Positions 26,911 to 35,762 of a stretch of 64,000 bases of DNA are shown piece after piece (the stretch's first letter is position 1; each line of letters starts with the position of its first letter). The stretch comes from Ruminococcus sp. (GTDB taxonomy: Bacteria > Bacillota > Clostridia > Oscillospirales > Ruminococcaceae). The translations under genes and the position numbers were made by a program. The notes under the pieces were generated by a model. That model was not told where the DNA came from and did no database searches. It was given only the letters and a program-made list of their open reading frames with translations. The DNA is taken from assembly GCA_024697545.1 (NCBI GenBank), contig JAILFN010000027.1, positions 32,313 to 96,312 on the forward strand, given 5' to 3'.

Positions 26911-28227
26911 ATGAAATTTGCAAGCCTTTTGAAAAAAGAGCTCCGTGAGATGCTCAACACACAGACTATATTCATGCTGCTGCTCATGCTTTTCATGATG
27001 TACGGCATGGGTGGTATGCTAAACAAATCAGCCGAAAAAGCAAGCGAGGAAAGCAGCAGGATAACCATATGCGACCTCGATGATACCAAATTCACTCAGT
27101 CGGTGCTGATGTTTTTGGAACACCCGACCAGCGATATGCAGAACGAGGTGAAAACAGTAACCCTGAAGTCCGACGACTACGCCGCCGAGCTCGACAGGCT
27201 GGATGTAAACAGCTTCGTCATCATACCCGAAGGCTTTACCGATGACATAAACAACGGCAAGCAGGCAAAGGTCACTTACGTCAGCCGCATGACCTCAATG
27301 TCGATGCTCTCCAACGTGAACGTCGGTTCCGAGACAGCCCTCCAGCTCATAACCTCGGCAGTAAAGACCGCGATGTATTCCGATTTCAAGAACCGCGGCA
27401 AGCTTACCGACGATGAAGCCGCGCTGATAGAAGCGCCCGTAACGGTCGATGAATGCACGATAGTCCGCGACAAGAGCGAAAACATCTCTCAGCTGATACT
27501 CTATTCGAGCCTTTACAGCCGCTCGCTGTTCATGCCTCTGGTGGTATACATCCTTATACTGCTCGGCTCGCAGACGATGATAAATGCCGTCAGCGCCGAA
27601 AAGCTGGACAAGACCCTTGAAACGCTGCTCTCCGCTCCGATAACAAGGCTCCATGTGATAAGCGCAAAGATGCTCGCCGCAGCGGCGGTCGCTCTGCTCA
27701 ACGCCGTCGTGTATATGATAGGCATGAACAATATGAACCTCAGCCCGACGGGAGATATCGGTGAGGAATACACAAAGATGATAGAAAAGCTGGGGCTGGT
27801 GTTCGATTTCAGGACTTACCTGCTCATAGGCGTGCAGATGCTGCTCACCATGCTGATATCCCTTTCGATAGCCATGATACTCGGCGCCTTCGCCAAGAAC
27901 ATCAAGAGCTCGCAGACGCTGCTGCTCCCGCTGATGTTCGTCACCATCGTGCCCTTTATGGCGTGTATGTTCCTTGATATCAGCACGCTGCCCGGCGCGG
28001 TAAGATATGTGCTGTACGCCATTCCCTTTACCCACACCTTCATGGCTTCCGACACCGTAATGTTCGGCAAGACCGAGCTTTACACGGCGGGTCTTATATA
28101 TCAGGCAGTGTTCCTCATCATCTGCATGACCATAGCCGTTAAGATATTCACAAGCGATTACATCTTCACCGCAGGCGAATTCATCGGACGCCGCAAGAAG
28201 AAAAAACACGCCGAGGAGGATCAGTGA
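26911..28227 (+). CDS. ABC-2 type transporter permease
   Basis: A 438-residue permease. A first membrane segment at about residues 17-35 precedes a large extracytoplasmic domain (to about 190), followed by five to six hydrophobic segments in the C-terminal half, the NatB/ABC-2 layout. The short C-terminal tail is strongly basic (GRRKKKKHAEEDQ). It is paired with the ATPase just upstream and overlaps the next gene by one base (TGATG). Confidence 0.92.
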   Translation: MKFASLLKKELREMLNTQTIFMLLLMLFMMYGMGGMLNKSAEKASEESSRITICDLDDTKFTQSVLMFLEHPTSDMQNEVKTVTLKSDDYAAELDRLDVNSFVIIPEGFTDDINNGKQAKVTYVSRMTSMSMLSNVNVGSETALQLITSAVKTAMYSDFKNRGKLTDDEAALIEAPVTVDECTIVRDKSENISQLILYSSLYSRSLFMPLVVYILILLGSQTMINAVSAEKLDKTLETLLSAPITRLHVISAKMLAAAAVALLNAVVYMIGMNNMNLSPTGDIGEEYTKMIEKLGLVFDFRTYLLIGVQMLLTMLISLSIAMILGAFAKNIKSSQTLLLPLMFVTIVPFMACMFLDISTLPGAVRYVLYAIPFTHTFMASDTVMFGKTELYTAGLIYQAVFLIICMTIAVKIFTSDYIFTAGEFIGRRKKKKHAEEDQ

Positions 28228-29303
28228 TGAAAAGCATATTCAAAAAAACAGCAGCCGCACTTGCAGCCGCGGTAATGGCGCTGAGCCTTGCCTGCTGCGG
28301 AAACAGCGGCGCAGACGATGAGCTTCCCGAAGAGACAAAGCCGCCCGTCACGGTGACTCTGCCGCCCAAGGAGGATGACCCCGCGTCCGAGGCTGCGGAG
28401 CAGCAGACAGAGGTCTCAGAGCTGACCACCGAGGAAGAGGAGACTTCTCCCGAAGAGGAAAGCGTTTACGCTCCCGCTATGTGGAAAGTTACCTCCCCCG
28501 ACGGCAAGACCATGTATATGGCGGGAAGTATGCACGCCCTGAATGACGAATGCTATCCCCTGCCCGAATACATCGACAGCGCTTACAGGCAGGCTGACGT
28601 TTTGGCGGTGGAATGCGATATCTCCGATTCGTCTTCTGCGGTCGCGGTGGCTTTGCAGTATTCCGACAAGCTCACCTACCCCGACGGCGGCAAGGCAAAG
28701 GATCACCTCAACAAGGGCGAATGGAAGGATATAGCTTCATACATAGAGCTTCACGGCGATGACCCCGCCGACTTTGAGAATTATCAGCTCTGGTATCTCT
28801 CACAGCAGCTCGAAGCCTACGCCGCAGCCGACGCGGGGCTTGACGCCACAAAGGGCATAGACCTTTACCTGCTCAACGACGCCCACAGCAGCGGCAAGGA
28901 GATATATGAGGTCGAGAGCGCCGAAGCACAGATGGCGATGCTCGTCAACTTCTCCGACGAGATATATTCGGTAGCACTCGAAGGCTACTGCGCCGAGAAC
29001 AACGACGATATCCGTCAGGAGATGCAGGATATGTACGAAGCATGGCGCACGGGAAACATCGAAAACTTAGATATCTCAAAGAGCGACGAGGATCTTTCAA
29101 AGGACGAGAATGAAGTCATGGCGGATTACTATCAGCAGCTTCTTTTCGACCGCAACGTCGGCATGGCGCAAGCCGTAAAGGATCTGCTGGCAGAGGGCAA
29201 AAACGTCTTCTACATGGTCGGTGCCGCGCACTATGTCGGCGACAAGGGCATAGTAGCCCTCCTCGAATCCGACGGCTACACTGTCGAGCGCGTGACAGAA
29301 TAA
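28227..29303 (+). CDS. TraB/GumN (PrgY-type) family lipoprotein
   Basis: A 358-residue exported protein with lipobox SLAC near Cys23 and an acidic linker to about residue 85. The TraB/GumN fold is marked by MYMAGSMHALN, DVLAVECDI and the C-terminal FYMVGAAHYVGDKGIVALL, with conserved His and Glu residues proposed to form a metalloprotease-like site. The family includes the pheromone-inhibiting PrgY. Its start overlaps the permease stop and a GAGGAGG site lies upstream. Association with an ABC exporter suggests action on an exported molecule, which is an inference. Confidence 0.88.
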   Translation: MKSIFKKTAAALAAAVMALSLACCGNSGADDELPEETKPPVTVTLPPKEDDPASEAAEQQTEVSELTTEEEETSPEEESVYAPAMWKVTSPDGKTMYMAGSMHALNDECYPLPEYIDSAYRQADVLAVECDISDSSSAVAVALQYSDKLTYPDGGKAKDHLNKGEWKDIASYIELHGDDPADFENYQLWYLSQQLEAYAAADAGLDATKGIDLYLLNDAHSSGKEIYEVESAEAQMAMLVNFSDEIYSVALEGYCAENNDDIRQEMQDMYEAWRTGNIENLDISKSDEDLSKDENEVMADYYQQLLFDRNVGMAQAVKDLLAEGKNVFYMVGAAHYVGDKGIVALLESDGYTVERVTE

Positions 29304-29309
29304 CACAAA

Positions 29310-29336
29310 GCCGCCGCACTGTACGGCGGCTTTTTT
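29310..29336 (+). terminator. Terminator of the ABC exporter operon
   Basis: GCCGCCG pairs with CGGCGGC across a seven-base loop, followed by T6. Confidence 0.9.
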
Positions 29337-29365
29337 GGTGAGATTGCAAATTTTGTGTTAAGCGC

Positions 29366-29394
29366 TTGCATTTTAATAAATAATGTTGTATAAT
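29366..29394 (+). promoter_or_regulatory. Promoter of glyS
   Basis: TTGCAT (29366-29371), 17 bases, TATAAT (29389-29394). The leader is only about 40 bases, too short for a T-box. Confidence 0.85.
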
Positions 29395-29441
29395 AGCTTT
29401 GTATCGTTTATATTTTAACATTTGAAAGGATTGATCTTAAA

Positions 29442-30827
29442 ATGCTGAATACCGAAAAGACAATGGATAAGATCGTCGCGCTCTGCAAGGGACGCGGCTT
29501 TGTATACCCCGGAAGCGAGATCTACGGCGGTCTTGCAAATACATGGGATTACGGTCCTCTGGGCGTTGAGCTCAAGACCAATATCAAGAACGCATGGAGA
29601 AAGAAGTTCATTCAGGAGAACAAGTACAACGTGGGTCTTGATTCCGCTATACTTATGAACCCCCAGACCTGGGTCGCTTCGGGACACCTCGGCGGATTCT
29701 CCGATCCCCTTATGGACTGTAAGGAATGCCACACCCGTCACCGCGCCGATAACCTCATCGAAGACTTCGACGGCACCAATGTTGCGGGCTGGACCAATGA
29801 ACAGCTGATGGATTACATCAAGGAAAAGAACATCCCCTGCCCTCAGTGCGGCAAGCATAACTTCACCGATATCCGTCAGTTCAACCTGATGTTCAAGACC
29901 TTCCAGGGCGTTACCGAGGACACCAAGAGCGAGCTTTACCTCCGTCCCGAGACCGCACAGGGCATATTCGTAAACTTCTCGAATATACAGCGCACCACAA
30001 GAAAGAAGGTACCTTTCGGCGTGGCTCAGGTCGGCAAGTCTTTCAGAAATGAGATCACCCCCGGTAACTTTATCTTCCGTGTACGCGAGTTTGAGCAGAT
30101 GGAGCTTGAGTTCTTCTGCAAGCCCGGCACCGACCTTGAATGGTTCGATTACTGGAGAGGCTTCTGCCGCGACTGGCTGTACAGCCTGAACATCAAGGAG
30201 GAGAACCTCAGACTCCGCGATCATTCCGCTGAGGAGCTCTGCTTCTACTCCAAGGCTACCACCGACTTTGAGTACCTCTTCCCCTTCGGCTGGGGCGAGC
30301 TTTGGGGCGTTGCTGACAGAACCGACTATGACCTTACTCAGCACATCAATACTTCGGGCAAGAGCCTTGATTACCTCGACCCCGAGACCAACGAGAGATA
30401 CGTTCCTTACGTTATCGAGCCTTCCCTCGGCGTAGAGAGACTGTTCCTTGCCGTTGTATGCGAGGCTTACGATGAGGAGAATATCGGCACAGAGGAGAAG
30501 CCCGACGTTCGTACAGTAATGCACTTCCATCCCGCACTGGCACCTTTCAAGGCTGCCGTTCTGCCGCTCTCCAAAAAGCTCTCAGCACCCGCTACCGAGC
30601 TGTTCGAGAACCTTTCCAAGAAGTTCATGGTTGACTATGACGAGGCAGGTTCCATCGGCAAGAGATACCGCCGTCAGGACGAGATCGGTACTCCCTTCTG
30701 CGTGACCTATGACTTCGAGTCCGAGACCGACGGCTGCGTTACCGTCCGTGACCGCGACAGCATGGAGCAGGTAAGAATGCCCATCGCAGAGCTTGAAGCT
30801 TACCTCGAAAGCAAGCTGGAGTTCTGA
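29442..30827 (+). CDS. glyS: Glycyl-tRNA synthetase, homodimeric type
   Basis: A 461-residue class II synthetase of the single-chain alpha2 type, attaching glycine to tRNA-Gly. [18 protein letters not shown] starts the catalytic domain; the motif 2 region has [21 protein letters not shown], and motif 3 has [13 protein letters not shown]. The anticodon-binding domain fills the C-terminus ([15 protein letters not shown]). Codon use is strongly biased, as in highly expressed genes. It is transcribed alone, with its own promoter and terminator. Confidence 0.97.
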   Translation: MLNTEKTMDKIVALCKGRGFVYPGSEIYGGLANTWDYGPLGVELKTNIKNAWRKKFIQENKYNVGLDSAILMNPQTWVASGHLGGFSDPLMDCKECHTRHRADNLIEDFDGTNVAGWTNEQLMDYIKEKNIPCPQCGKHNFTDIRQFNLMFKTFQGVTEDTKSELYLRPETAQGIFVNFSNIQRTTRKKVPFGVAQVGKSFRNEITPGNFIFRVREFEQMELEFFCKPGTDLEWFDYWRGFCRDWLYSLNIKEENLRLRDHSAEELCFYSKATTDFEYLFPFGWGELWGVADRTDYDLTQHINTSGKSLDYLDPETNERYVPYVIEPSLGVERLFLAVVCEAYDEENIGTEEKPDVRTVMHFHPALAPFKAAVLPLSKKLSAPATELFENLSKKFMVDYDEAGSIGKRYRRQDEIGTPFCVTYDFESETDGCVTVRDRDSMEQVRMPIAELEAYLESKLEF

Positions 30828-30850
30828 TAATATCCCCCGATAAACACCCA

Positions 30851-30885
30851 AGAGCTGCTGCACCAAAGTGCAACAGCTCTTTTTT
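30851..30885 (+). terminator. Terminator of glyS
   Basis: AGAGCTGcTGCAC pairs with GTGCAaCAGCTCT (one C-A mismatch) and is followed by T6. Confidence 0.88.
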
Positions 30886-31027
30886 AGTCCCGATCAGGCA
30901 CCCACAACTTCAACGCACCATAGCCGCCGATCACAAAGCTCACTAACTCACCTTTGACCGTACTGTATCGGTTTGTGAGCTTTGGGTGCTGTTCACCTGC
31001 TTGAAGCTCAGAGCAAAAGCTGTGCCC

Positions 31028-32155
31028 TCACTTCTCCGCCGCGATCTCCCCGACTGCCGCCGCAAGCATATCTATATCCTTTGCAGTCGTGAACGCCCCC
31101 GGCGACAGCCTTACCGTCCCCTGCGTCAGCGTGCCCATAGAACGATGAGCCAAGCCCGCACAGTGCAGCCCGCCCCTCAGTGCAAAGCCCCGCTCGGAAA
31201 GCTTCATAGACAGCGCCTGTGAGTTCATCTCACGAAGATCGAAGGAGCTTATCGGCACTCTCGTCTTGCAGGGATAGAGCTTAACGCCGTCTATCCGCGA
31301 TACCGCTTTCTCAAAACGCTCCACCAGTGCCGCTTCTTGTTTTCTCAGCGCGGCAGGGGTCTTTCTCTTTACGAACTCGATCCCCGCGCCGAGACCCAGT
31401 ATCCCCGCGGTGTTCAAAGTGCCGCTTTCCAGCCGCTCGGGCATCTGGTCGCCCTGCTCGGGGTCGGCGGAGTTTGTGCCTGTGCCGCCCTCGATCATGG
31501 TAGAAAGCGTGTACTCGCCGTTTGAGATCAGCAGACCCGTGCCCGTGGGTCCGTAAAGCGCCTTGTGCCCCGCCGTGCAGATGAAGTCAAAGCCGTCGGA
31601 AAGCTTCAGGTCGAGTATCCCCGCCGCCTGCGCCGCGTCTGCTATAAAGCATATCCCGCAGCTTCGGCAGACCTTTGAGATCTCGCGGTATGGCAATATC
31701 CTGCCGCTGACGTTTGAAGCCACCGTGCAGCAAACAGCCCGCGTGTCGCGGCGTATCAGCTTTCTCAGCTCATCGGCAGTGCGCTCGGGATCGTCGTAAA
31801 CGGGCAGGACCGAAAAAGTCACACGCCGCGCTTTGGCAAGGGCGTAGACAGGGCGCAGCACCGCATTGTGCTCGTAGCCCGAAATGATGATATGCCCGCC
31901 GTACTCCATCATGCCCTTTATCGCCATGTTCAGCGCCATGGTGCAGTTGGCGGTAAAGACGGTGTTCTCGGTCTCGGCACCGAAAAACTCAGCCGCCGAC
32001 TGCCGCACCTTGTATACCTGTTCCGCAGTTTCAATGGAGAGCTTATGCCCGCCCCGCCCCGGGTTGCCGCCATAGACGTCAAGCGCACGCATCACCGCAC
32101 GCTTTACTTCGGGAGGCTTTGGAAAGCTTGTCGCCGAATTGTCAAGATATATCAT
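31028..32155 (-). CDS. Cysteine desulfurase-family aminotransferase (class V)
   Basis: A 375-residue PLP enzyme. MIYLDNSATSFPKPPEV begins the domain, TVASNVSGRI and FIADAAQAAGILDL precede the PLP lysine in CTAGHKALYGPTG, and Cys in LRGGLHCAGLAH occupies the sulfur-acceptor loop. It matches the EF2568-type subgroup of class V aminotransferases rather than IscS/SufS, so the exact sulfur acceptor is uncertain. I prefer the ATG at 32155 after GAGGTG; a GTG at 32164 would add three residues. No isc/suf genes are adjacent. Confidence 0.88.
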   Translation of the reverse strand: MIYLDNSATSFPKPPEVKRAVMRALDVYGGNPGRGGHKLSIETAEQVYKVRQSAAEFFGAETENTVFTANCTMALNMAIKGMMEYGGHIIISGYEHNAVLRPVYALAKARRVTFSVLPVYDDPERTADELRKLIRRDTRAVCCTVASNVSGRILPYREISKVCRSCGICFIADAAQAAGILDLKLSDGFDFICTAGHKALYGPTGTGLLISNGEYTLSTMIEGGTGTNSADPEQGDQMPERLESGTLNTAGILGLGAGIEFVKRKTPAALRKQEAALVERFEKAVSRIDGVKLYPCKTRVPISSFDLREMNSQALSMKLSERGFALRGGLHCAGLAHRSMGTLTQGTVRLSPGAFTTAKDIDMLAAAVGEIAAEK

Positions 32156-32171
32156 TATTCTCACCTCACGT

Positions 32172-32218
32172 CATATCATTGATAATACATGATATGCCGA
32201 AGACATTCGGGCGGTCAA
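32172..32218 (-). promoter_or_regulatory. Promoter and operator-like palindrome of the class V aminotransferase
   Basis: On the minus strand TTGACC (32218-32213), 18 bases, TATCAT (32194-32189). The perfect inverted repeat CATATCAT (32172-32179) / ATGATATG (32189-32196) overlaps the -10, a position suited to a repressor. Confidence 0.6.
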
Positions 32219-32339
32219 AAAAATTTTTAAAATCGAGCGAATAGAAACAAAGCATCTGCCTATAATATATGTGACACCAAAAGTGAAACGGTGTTTTCCC
32301 GTATATAGACAAAGTATCTGTAAAAGGCAGGTGAATGAA

Positions 32340-32549
32340 ATGCTCGACAGGATTGCTTTACTGCTTCTGATCGTCGGCGGAGTCAACTGGGGACTTATAG
32401 GTATCTTCAGATTTGATCTGGTGGCGTTCATATTCGGCGGTCAGGCGGCTGTGCTCGCCCGCATCATCTATGTGCTGGTAGGCATCAGCGCGATATGGTG
32501 TATCTCACTCTTCTTCAAGGAGCAGGAAATGCTCGAAGCGCGTGCCTGA
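32340..32549 (+). CDS. DUF378 small membrane protein (YuzA-like)
   Basis: A 69-residue protein of the DUF378 family: MLDRIALLLLIVGGVNWGLIG, then a short loop FRFDLVAFIFGG and a second membrane helix ARIIYVLVGISAIWCIS. The two-helix layout with GGxNWG is characteristic; the function is unknown. I start at the ATG after AGGTG; the frame is open upstream but without family similarity. A TATAAT at 32261-32266 may be its -10, though no good -35 is seen. Confidence 0.9.
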   Translation: MLDRIALLLLIVGGVNWGLIGIFRFDLVAFIFGGQAAVLARIIYVLVGISAIWCISLFFKEQEMLEARA

Positions 32550-32555
32550 CGCGAA

Positions 32556-32730
32556 TGCAGAGCTCTGCACTCATGTGACCGGCCGTTTGCTGCGGTCGGG
32601 ATGATTCCTCCCATATAAAGGCTGCACCCCGAAGGGAATAGCGTTTTATGCGTGCCGTAAGCCGCGGGCTTGCAAAACGGCAGACGCAAAGCTCTTTTCC
32701 TTTCGCGGTGCAGCTTTTGCTTTTGAACAT
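32556..32730 (+). ncRNA. Candidate structured RNA in the DUF378 - nucleotidyltransferase spacer
   Basis: The 293-base spacer folds strongly. There is a palindrome TGCAGAGCTCTGCA (32556-32569), a stem GACCG/CGGTC (32577-32597), then three nested helices. P1 is GCTGCACC (32621-32628) with GGTGCAGC (32707-32714), extended by CGAA/TTCG. P2 is GCGT-GCCGT (32650-32658) with ACGGC-AG-ACGC (32677-32687). P3 is AAGCC/GGCTT (32659-32671). P1 ends in a T-rich run (TTTTGCTTTTG), so it may also terminate transcription. I do not recognise an RNA class. Confidence 0.4.
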
Positions 32731-32771
32731 ATGTAAAAATCAGAAAACTCTGTCCGATCGCCAAAAAAGAC

Positions 32772-32800
32772 TTGACAAGTATCTGAAAATATGCGATAAT
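32772..32800 (+). promoter_or_regulatory. Promoter of the nucleotidyltransferase gene
   Basis: TTGACA (32772-32777), 17 bases, GATAAT (32795-32800) preceded by TGC. The leader is about 35 bases. Confidence 0.85.
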
Positions 32801-32842
32801 GTAATAAATGTGTATTTATATCAATATTAAGGAGACATTTCA

Positions 32843-33769
32843 ATGAGCATAAAGACAACTTTAGTTATAATGGCTGCGGGTCTTGGAACACGTTACGGCG
32901 AGGGAAGGATAAAGCAGCTCGACCCCATAGGTCCCAATAATGAGATCATAATGGATTATTCAATATTCGATGCCAAGACCGCGGGCTTTGATAAGGTGGT
33001 CTTCATAATCAGAAAGGATATAAAGCAGGCGTTCGATGATATGATCGGCAGCCGTATCAGCAAGCATATAGAGACAGACTACGTCTATCAGCAGACCGAT
33101 GACGTGCCTGATGCTTATAAGAACATCGGGCGCACTAAGCCCTGGGGCACGGGTCATGCGGTGTTCGCTTGCAGGGGCGTCGTAAAGGAGCCGTTCGCAG
33201 TCATCAATGCCGATGACGTTTACGGCAGAAAGGCTTTTCAGGCAATGCACGATTTCCTCGTTTCCGATGCTGCGGCAGAAGACGGAAAAATGCACCTCGC
33301 CATGCCGGGATTCATCCTTGAAAATACACTGAGTGCCGAAAGTACCGTCACCCGCGGTATATGCGATGCGGCTGACGGCTTCCTCACAAATATCACCGAG
33401 ACTTACGGCATACGCCGCGAGGGTGAAAGGGTCTTTTCCTTTACCTCAAAGACAGACGAGACACCGAAAGAAACAGACGCGAAGGCTCATGTTTCCATGA
33501 ATATGTGGGCTTGCCCCGCAAGCTTCATCGACACCCTCGGCGATGAGTTCGGGCAGTTCCTTTCAAAGAACGCCGAGCTTCCCGGCTCCGAGTTCCTGCT
33601 GCCTTCGGTCATCAATGATATGATCCACCGCGGCGAAGCAGACTGCCGCCTTTTTGAGACTTCCGATAAGTGGTTCGGCATGACCAGCGTGAAGGACAAA
33701 GCCGCCGCTCAGGCTGCCGTCCGCGCGAATATCGCATCGGGCATCTACCCCGAAAAGCTCTGGGGCTGA
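32843..33769 (+). CDS. Sugar-phosphate nucleotidyltransferase family protein
   Basis: A 308-residue GT-A fold nucleotidyltransferase. The N-terminal MAAGLGTRYGEGRIKQLDPIGP is the nucleotide-binding GxGTR loop with the downstream Lys, KPWGTGHAVFACRG resembles the base-recognising loop, and FAVINADDVYG carries the metal-binding Asp. The C-terminal half lacks the left-handed beta-helix of bifunctional enzymes. UTP- or CTP-using hexose-phosphate activation for glycan synthesis is likely, but the sugar is not readable. Upstream GGAGA and a clear promoter support the start. Confidence 0.88.
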   Translation: MSIKTTLVIMAAGLGTRYGEGRIKQLDPIGPNNEIIMDYSIFDAKTAGFDKVVFIIRKDIKQAFDDMIGSRISKHIETDYVYQQTDDVPDAYKNIGRTKPWGTGHAVFACRGVVKEPFAVINADDVYGRKAFQAMHDFLVSDAAAEDGKMHLAMPGFILENTLSAESTVTRGICDAADGFLTNITETYGIRREGERVFSFTSKTDETPKETDAKAHVSMNMWACPASFIDTLGDEFGQFLSKNAELPGSEFLLPSVINDMIHRGEADCRLFETSDKWFGMTSVKDKAAAQAAVRANIASGIYPEKLWG

Positions 33770-33798
33770 CCCTTTCGGCTTTCATCATGTAACATTTT

Positions 33799-33836
33799 AT
33801 CACCCCGCCGCATATGATGCAGCGAGGTGATTTTTT
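33799..33836 (+). terminator. Hairpin with T-run that also contains the asnB ribosome binding site
   Basis: ATCACCCCGC (33799-33808) pairs with GCGAGGTGAT (33822-33831) at nine of ten positions and is followed by T6 and then the asnB ATG at 33837. It can end the nucleotidyltransferase transcript, and in read-through RNA it would hide the GAGGTG site of asnB. Confidence 0.6.
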
Positions 33837-35690
33837 ATGTGTGCGATCTCAGGTTTTGCAGGATGGGGCGAGCAGTTCCGCGCGGAATTGTCCCGCGAGC
33901 CCGATGCGGCAGAGAAGATGATAAAGGCTCTCGGACGGCGCGGTCCCGACGGCAGCGGGTCATACCTTTCGGATAACGTCCTGCTGGTACATACCCGATT
34001 GGCGATAATCGACCCCGAGGGCGGCGCTCAACCTATGATATACCGCGACGGCGGCAGAGAGCTGGCACTTGTCTATAACGGCGAGCTTTACAACACCGCC
34101 GAGATACGGAGCGAGCTCATCTCGCTGGGATACCGCTTCAAGACGCAGTCGGACACCGAAGCGGTCATGCTCGCCTATGCCGAGTGGGGCATGGAATGCC
34201 TTGACCGCTTCAACGGGATATTCGCATTCGCGCTATGGGACAGCGGCAGGCGCAGGCTTTTCCTCGCCCGCGACCGAATAGGCGTAAAGCCGCTTTTCTA
34301 TACGCAAAAGGACGGCGTGCTTTACTTCTCGTCCGAGATCAAGGGGCTGCTCTGCCTTGACGCGATAGAAGCAGAGCTGGATGCCGAGGGCGTCCGCGAG
34401 ATAATGCTGACGGGACCCGCACGCACCTGCGGAGTCGGTGTGCTCAGGGGGATACATGACCTAAAGCCCGCCGAGTGCGCGGTGCTGGATGAATACGGGC
34501 TGCGCCTGTGTACCTACTGGGACTACTGCGACAGCGGCAGCGAGCCTTTCACCGACAGCTTTGAGCAGACGCTTGAAAAAGTACACGGTCTGGTGCGGGA
34601 TTCCATCATCAGGCAGACGGTATCGGATGTGCCTATCTGCACCTTCCTTTCGGGCGGGCTGGATTCAAGCCTGATATCATCGGTGACAAATGAGGTGCTG
34701 AAAAGCAGGGGCGGGCGGCTGCACACCTTTTCGGTGGAGTACCGTGACAACGGCAGGTTCTTCAAGGCAGGGAAATTCCAGCCCAATGCCGACGACGAGT
34801 ACATCGCCGAAATGGCGGATCACCTCGGCAGTGAGCATCATCGGGTGATCGTTGATACCCCCGAGCTTGTCGAAGCTCTTTACAGCGCGACCGATGCGAG
34901 GGATCTCCCCGGCATGGCGGACGTTGACAGCTCGCTGCTGCTTTTCTGCAAGGCTGTTAGGGAGGCGGGCTTCAAGGCGGCGCTTTCGGGCGAGTGCGCC
35001 GATGAGATATTCGGCGGCTACCCCTGGTACCGCGACCCCGATATCCGCGAGACCGACGGCTTCCCCTGGTCGCAGTCCACAGCATACCGCGCTTCGCTCA
35101 TGCGCCCCGAGTATCTTGAAGGGATATCGGCTGAGGAATACGTCCACGGCAAGTACCTCGACACTATAAGCCGTGTGAACACACAGGGGCTTTCGCCGAC
35201 GGAAAAGCGTATGCGTGAGATGATGCGGCTCAACACCGACTGGTTCATGCAGACGCTGCTCGACCGCAAGGACCGTATGTCGATGTACAGCGGGCTCGAA
35301 GTCCGCGTACCGTTCTGCGACCACCGCATAGTTGAATACCTCTACCGCGTGCCGTGGGAGTTCAAGGACTATATGGGCCGCGAAAAGGGTCTGCTGCGAA
35401 AGGCGGCGGAGGGGCTTCTGCCCGAGAGGATACTTTATCGCAAGAAATCCCCCTACCCCAAGACCCACAACCCCGCCTATGAAGCAGCCGTAAGGGAGCG
35501 CCTGCGCGAGGAGCTTTCGCAGGCAAGCTGTCCCGTGCTGGATATCTTAGACCGCGGCGAGATAGAAAAGCTCATGTACGAGGGCAGGCATATACAGTGG
35601 TACGGTCAGCTGATGAACGACCCGCAGATAATGGCTTACATCATTCAGATAAACTACTGGCTGAAGCATTACCGTGTAAGACTTGTATGA
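33837..35690 (+). CDS. asnB: Asparagine synthetase (glutamine-hydrolysing)
   Basis: A 617-residue class II glutamine amidotransferase fused to an ATP-dependent synthetase. Cys2 after the initiator Met (MCAISGFAG) is the glutaminase nucleophile; RLAIIDPEGGAQPM and LVYNGELYN complete that domain. The PP-loop is FLSGGLDSSLIS, and SGECADEIFGGYPWY is in the synthetase domain. The usual Gly after Cys2 is Ala, a mild change. The gene starts directly after a hairpin that includes its ribosome binding site. The product supplies asparagine; no T-box is seen. Confidence 0.95.
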   Translation: MCAISGFAGWGEQFRAELSREPDAAEKMIKALGRRGPDGSGSYLSDNVLLVHTRLAIIDPEGGAQPMIYRDGGRELALVYNGELYNTAEIRSELISLGYRFKTQSDTEAVMLAYAEWGMECLDRFNGIFAFALWDSGRRRLFLARDRIGVKPLFYTQKDGVLYFSSEIKGLLCLDAIEAELDAEGVREIMLTGPARTCGVGVLRGIHDLKPAECAVLDEYGLRLCTYWDYCDSGSEPFTDSFEQTLEKVHGLVRDSIIRQTVSDVPICTFLSGGLDSSLISSVTNEVLKSRGGRLHTFSVEYRDNGRFFKAGKFQPNADDEYIAEMADHLGSEHHRVIVDTPELVEALYSATDARDLPGMADVDSSLLLFCKAVREAGFKAALSGECADEIFGGYPWYRDPDIRETDGFPWSQSTAYRASLMRPEYLEGISAEEYVHGKYLDTISRVNTQGLSPTEKRMREMMRLNTDWFMQTLLDRKDRMSMYSGLEVRVPFCDHRIVEYLYRVPWEFKDYMGREKGLLRKAAEGLLPERILYRKKSPYPKTHNPAYEAAVRERLREELSQASCPVLDILDRGEIEKLMYEGRHIQWYGQLMNDPQIMAYIIQINYWLKHYRVRLV

Positions 35691-35722
35691 ACCGCCGCTT
35701 CTGTACGCTCTGACGTTGTCAT

Positions 35723-35757
35723 AAAAAAAGGCTGCTGCATCTCTGCAACAGCCTTTT
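35723..35757. terminator. Bidirectional terminator between asnB and the phosphatase gene
   Basis: AGGCTGcTGCA pairs with TGCAaCAGCCT with one C-A mismatch. T4 follows on the plus strand and a T7 run on the minus strand, serving the two convergent genes. Confidence 0.82.
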
Positions 35758-35762
35758 ATGTC

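Noticed and set aside
29395..29441. T-box leader before glyS
   Set aside because: Glycine synthetase genes of Firmicutes often carry one, but the promoter leaves only about 40 bases of leader and no T-box sequence or terminator stem is present.
32556..32730. SRP or 6S RNA identity for the structured spacer
   Set aside because: The SRP Alu/4.5S GGAAGCAGCC-type loop and the long 6S rod with a central bubble are not present.
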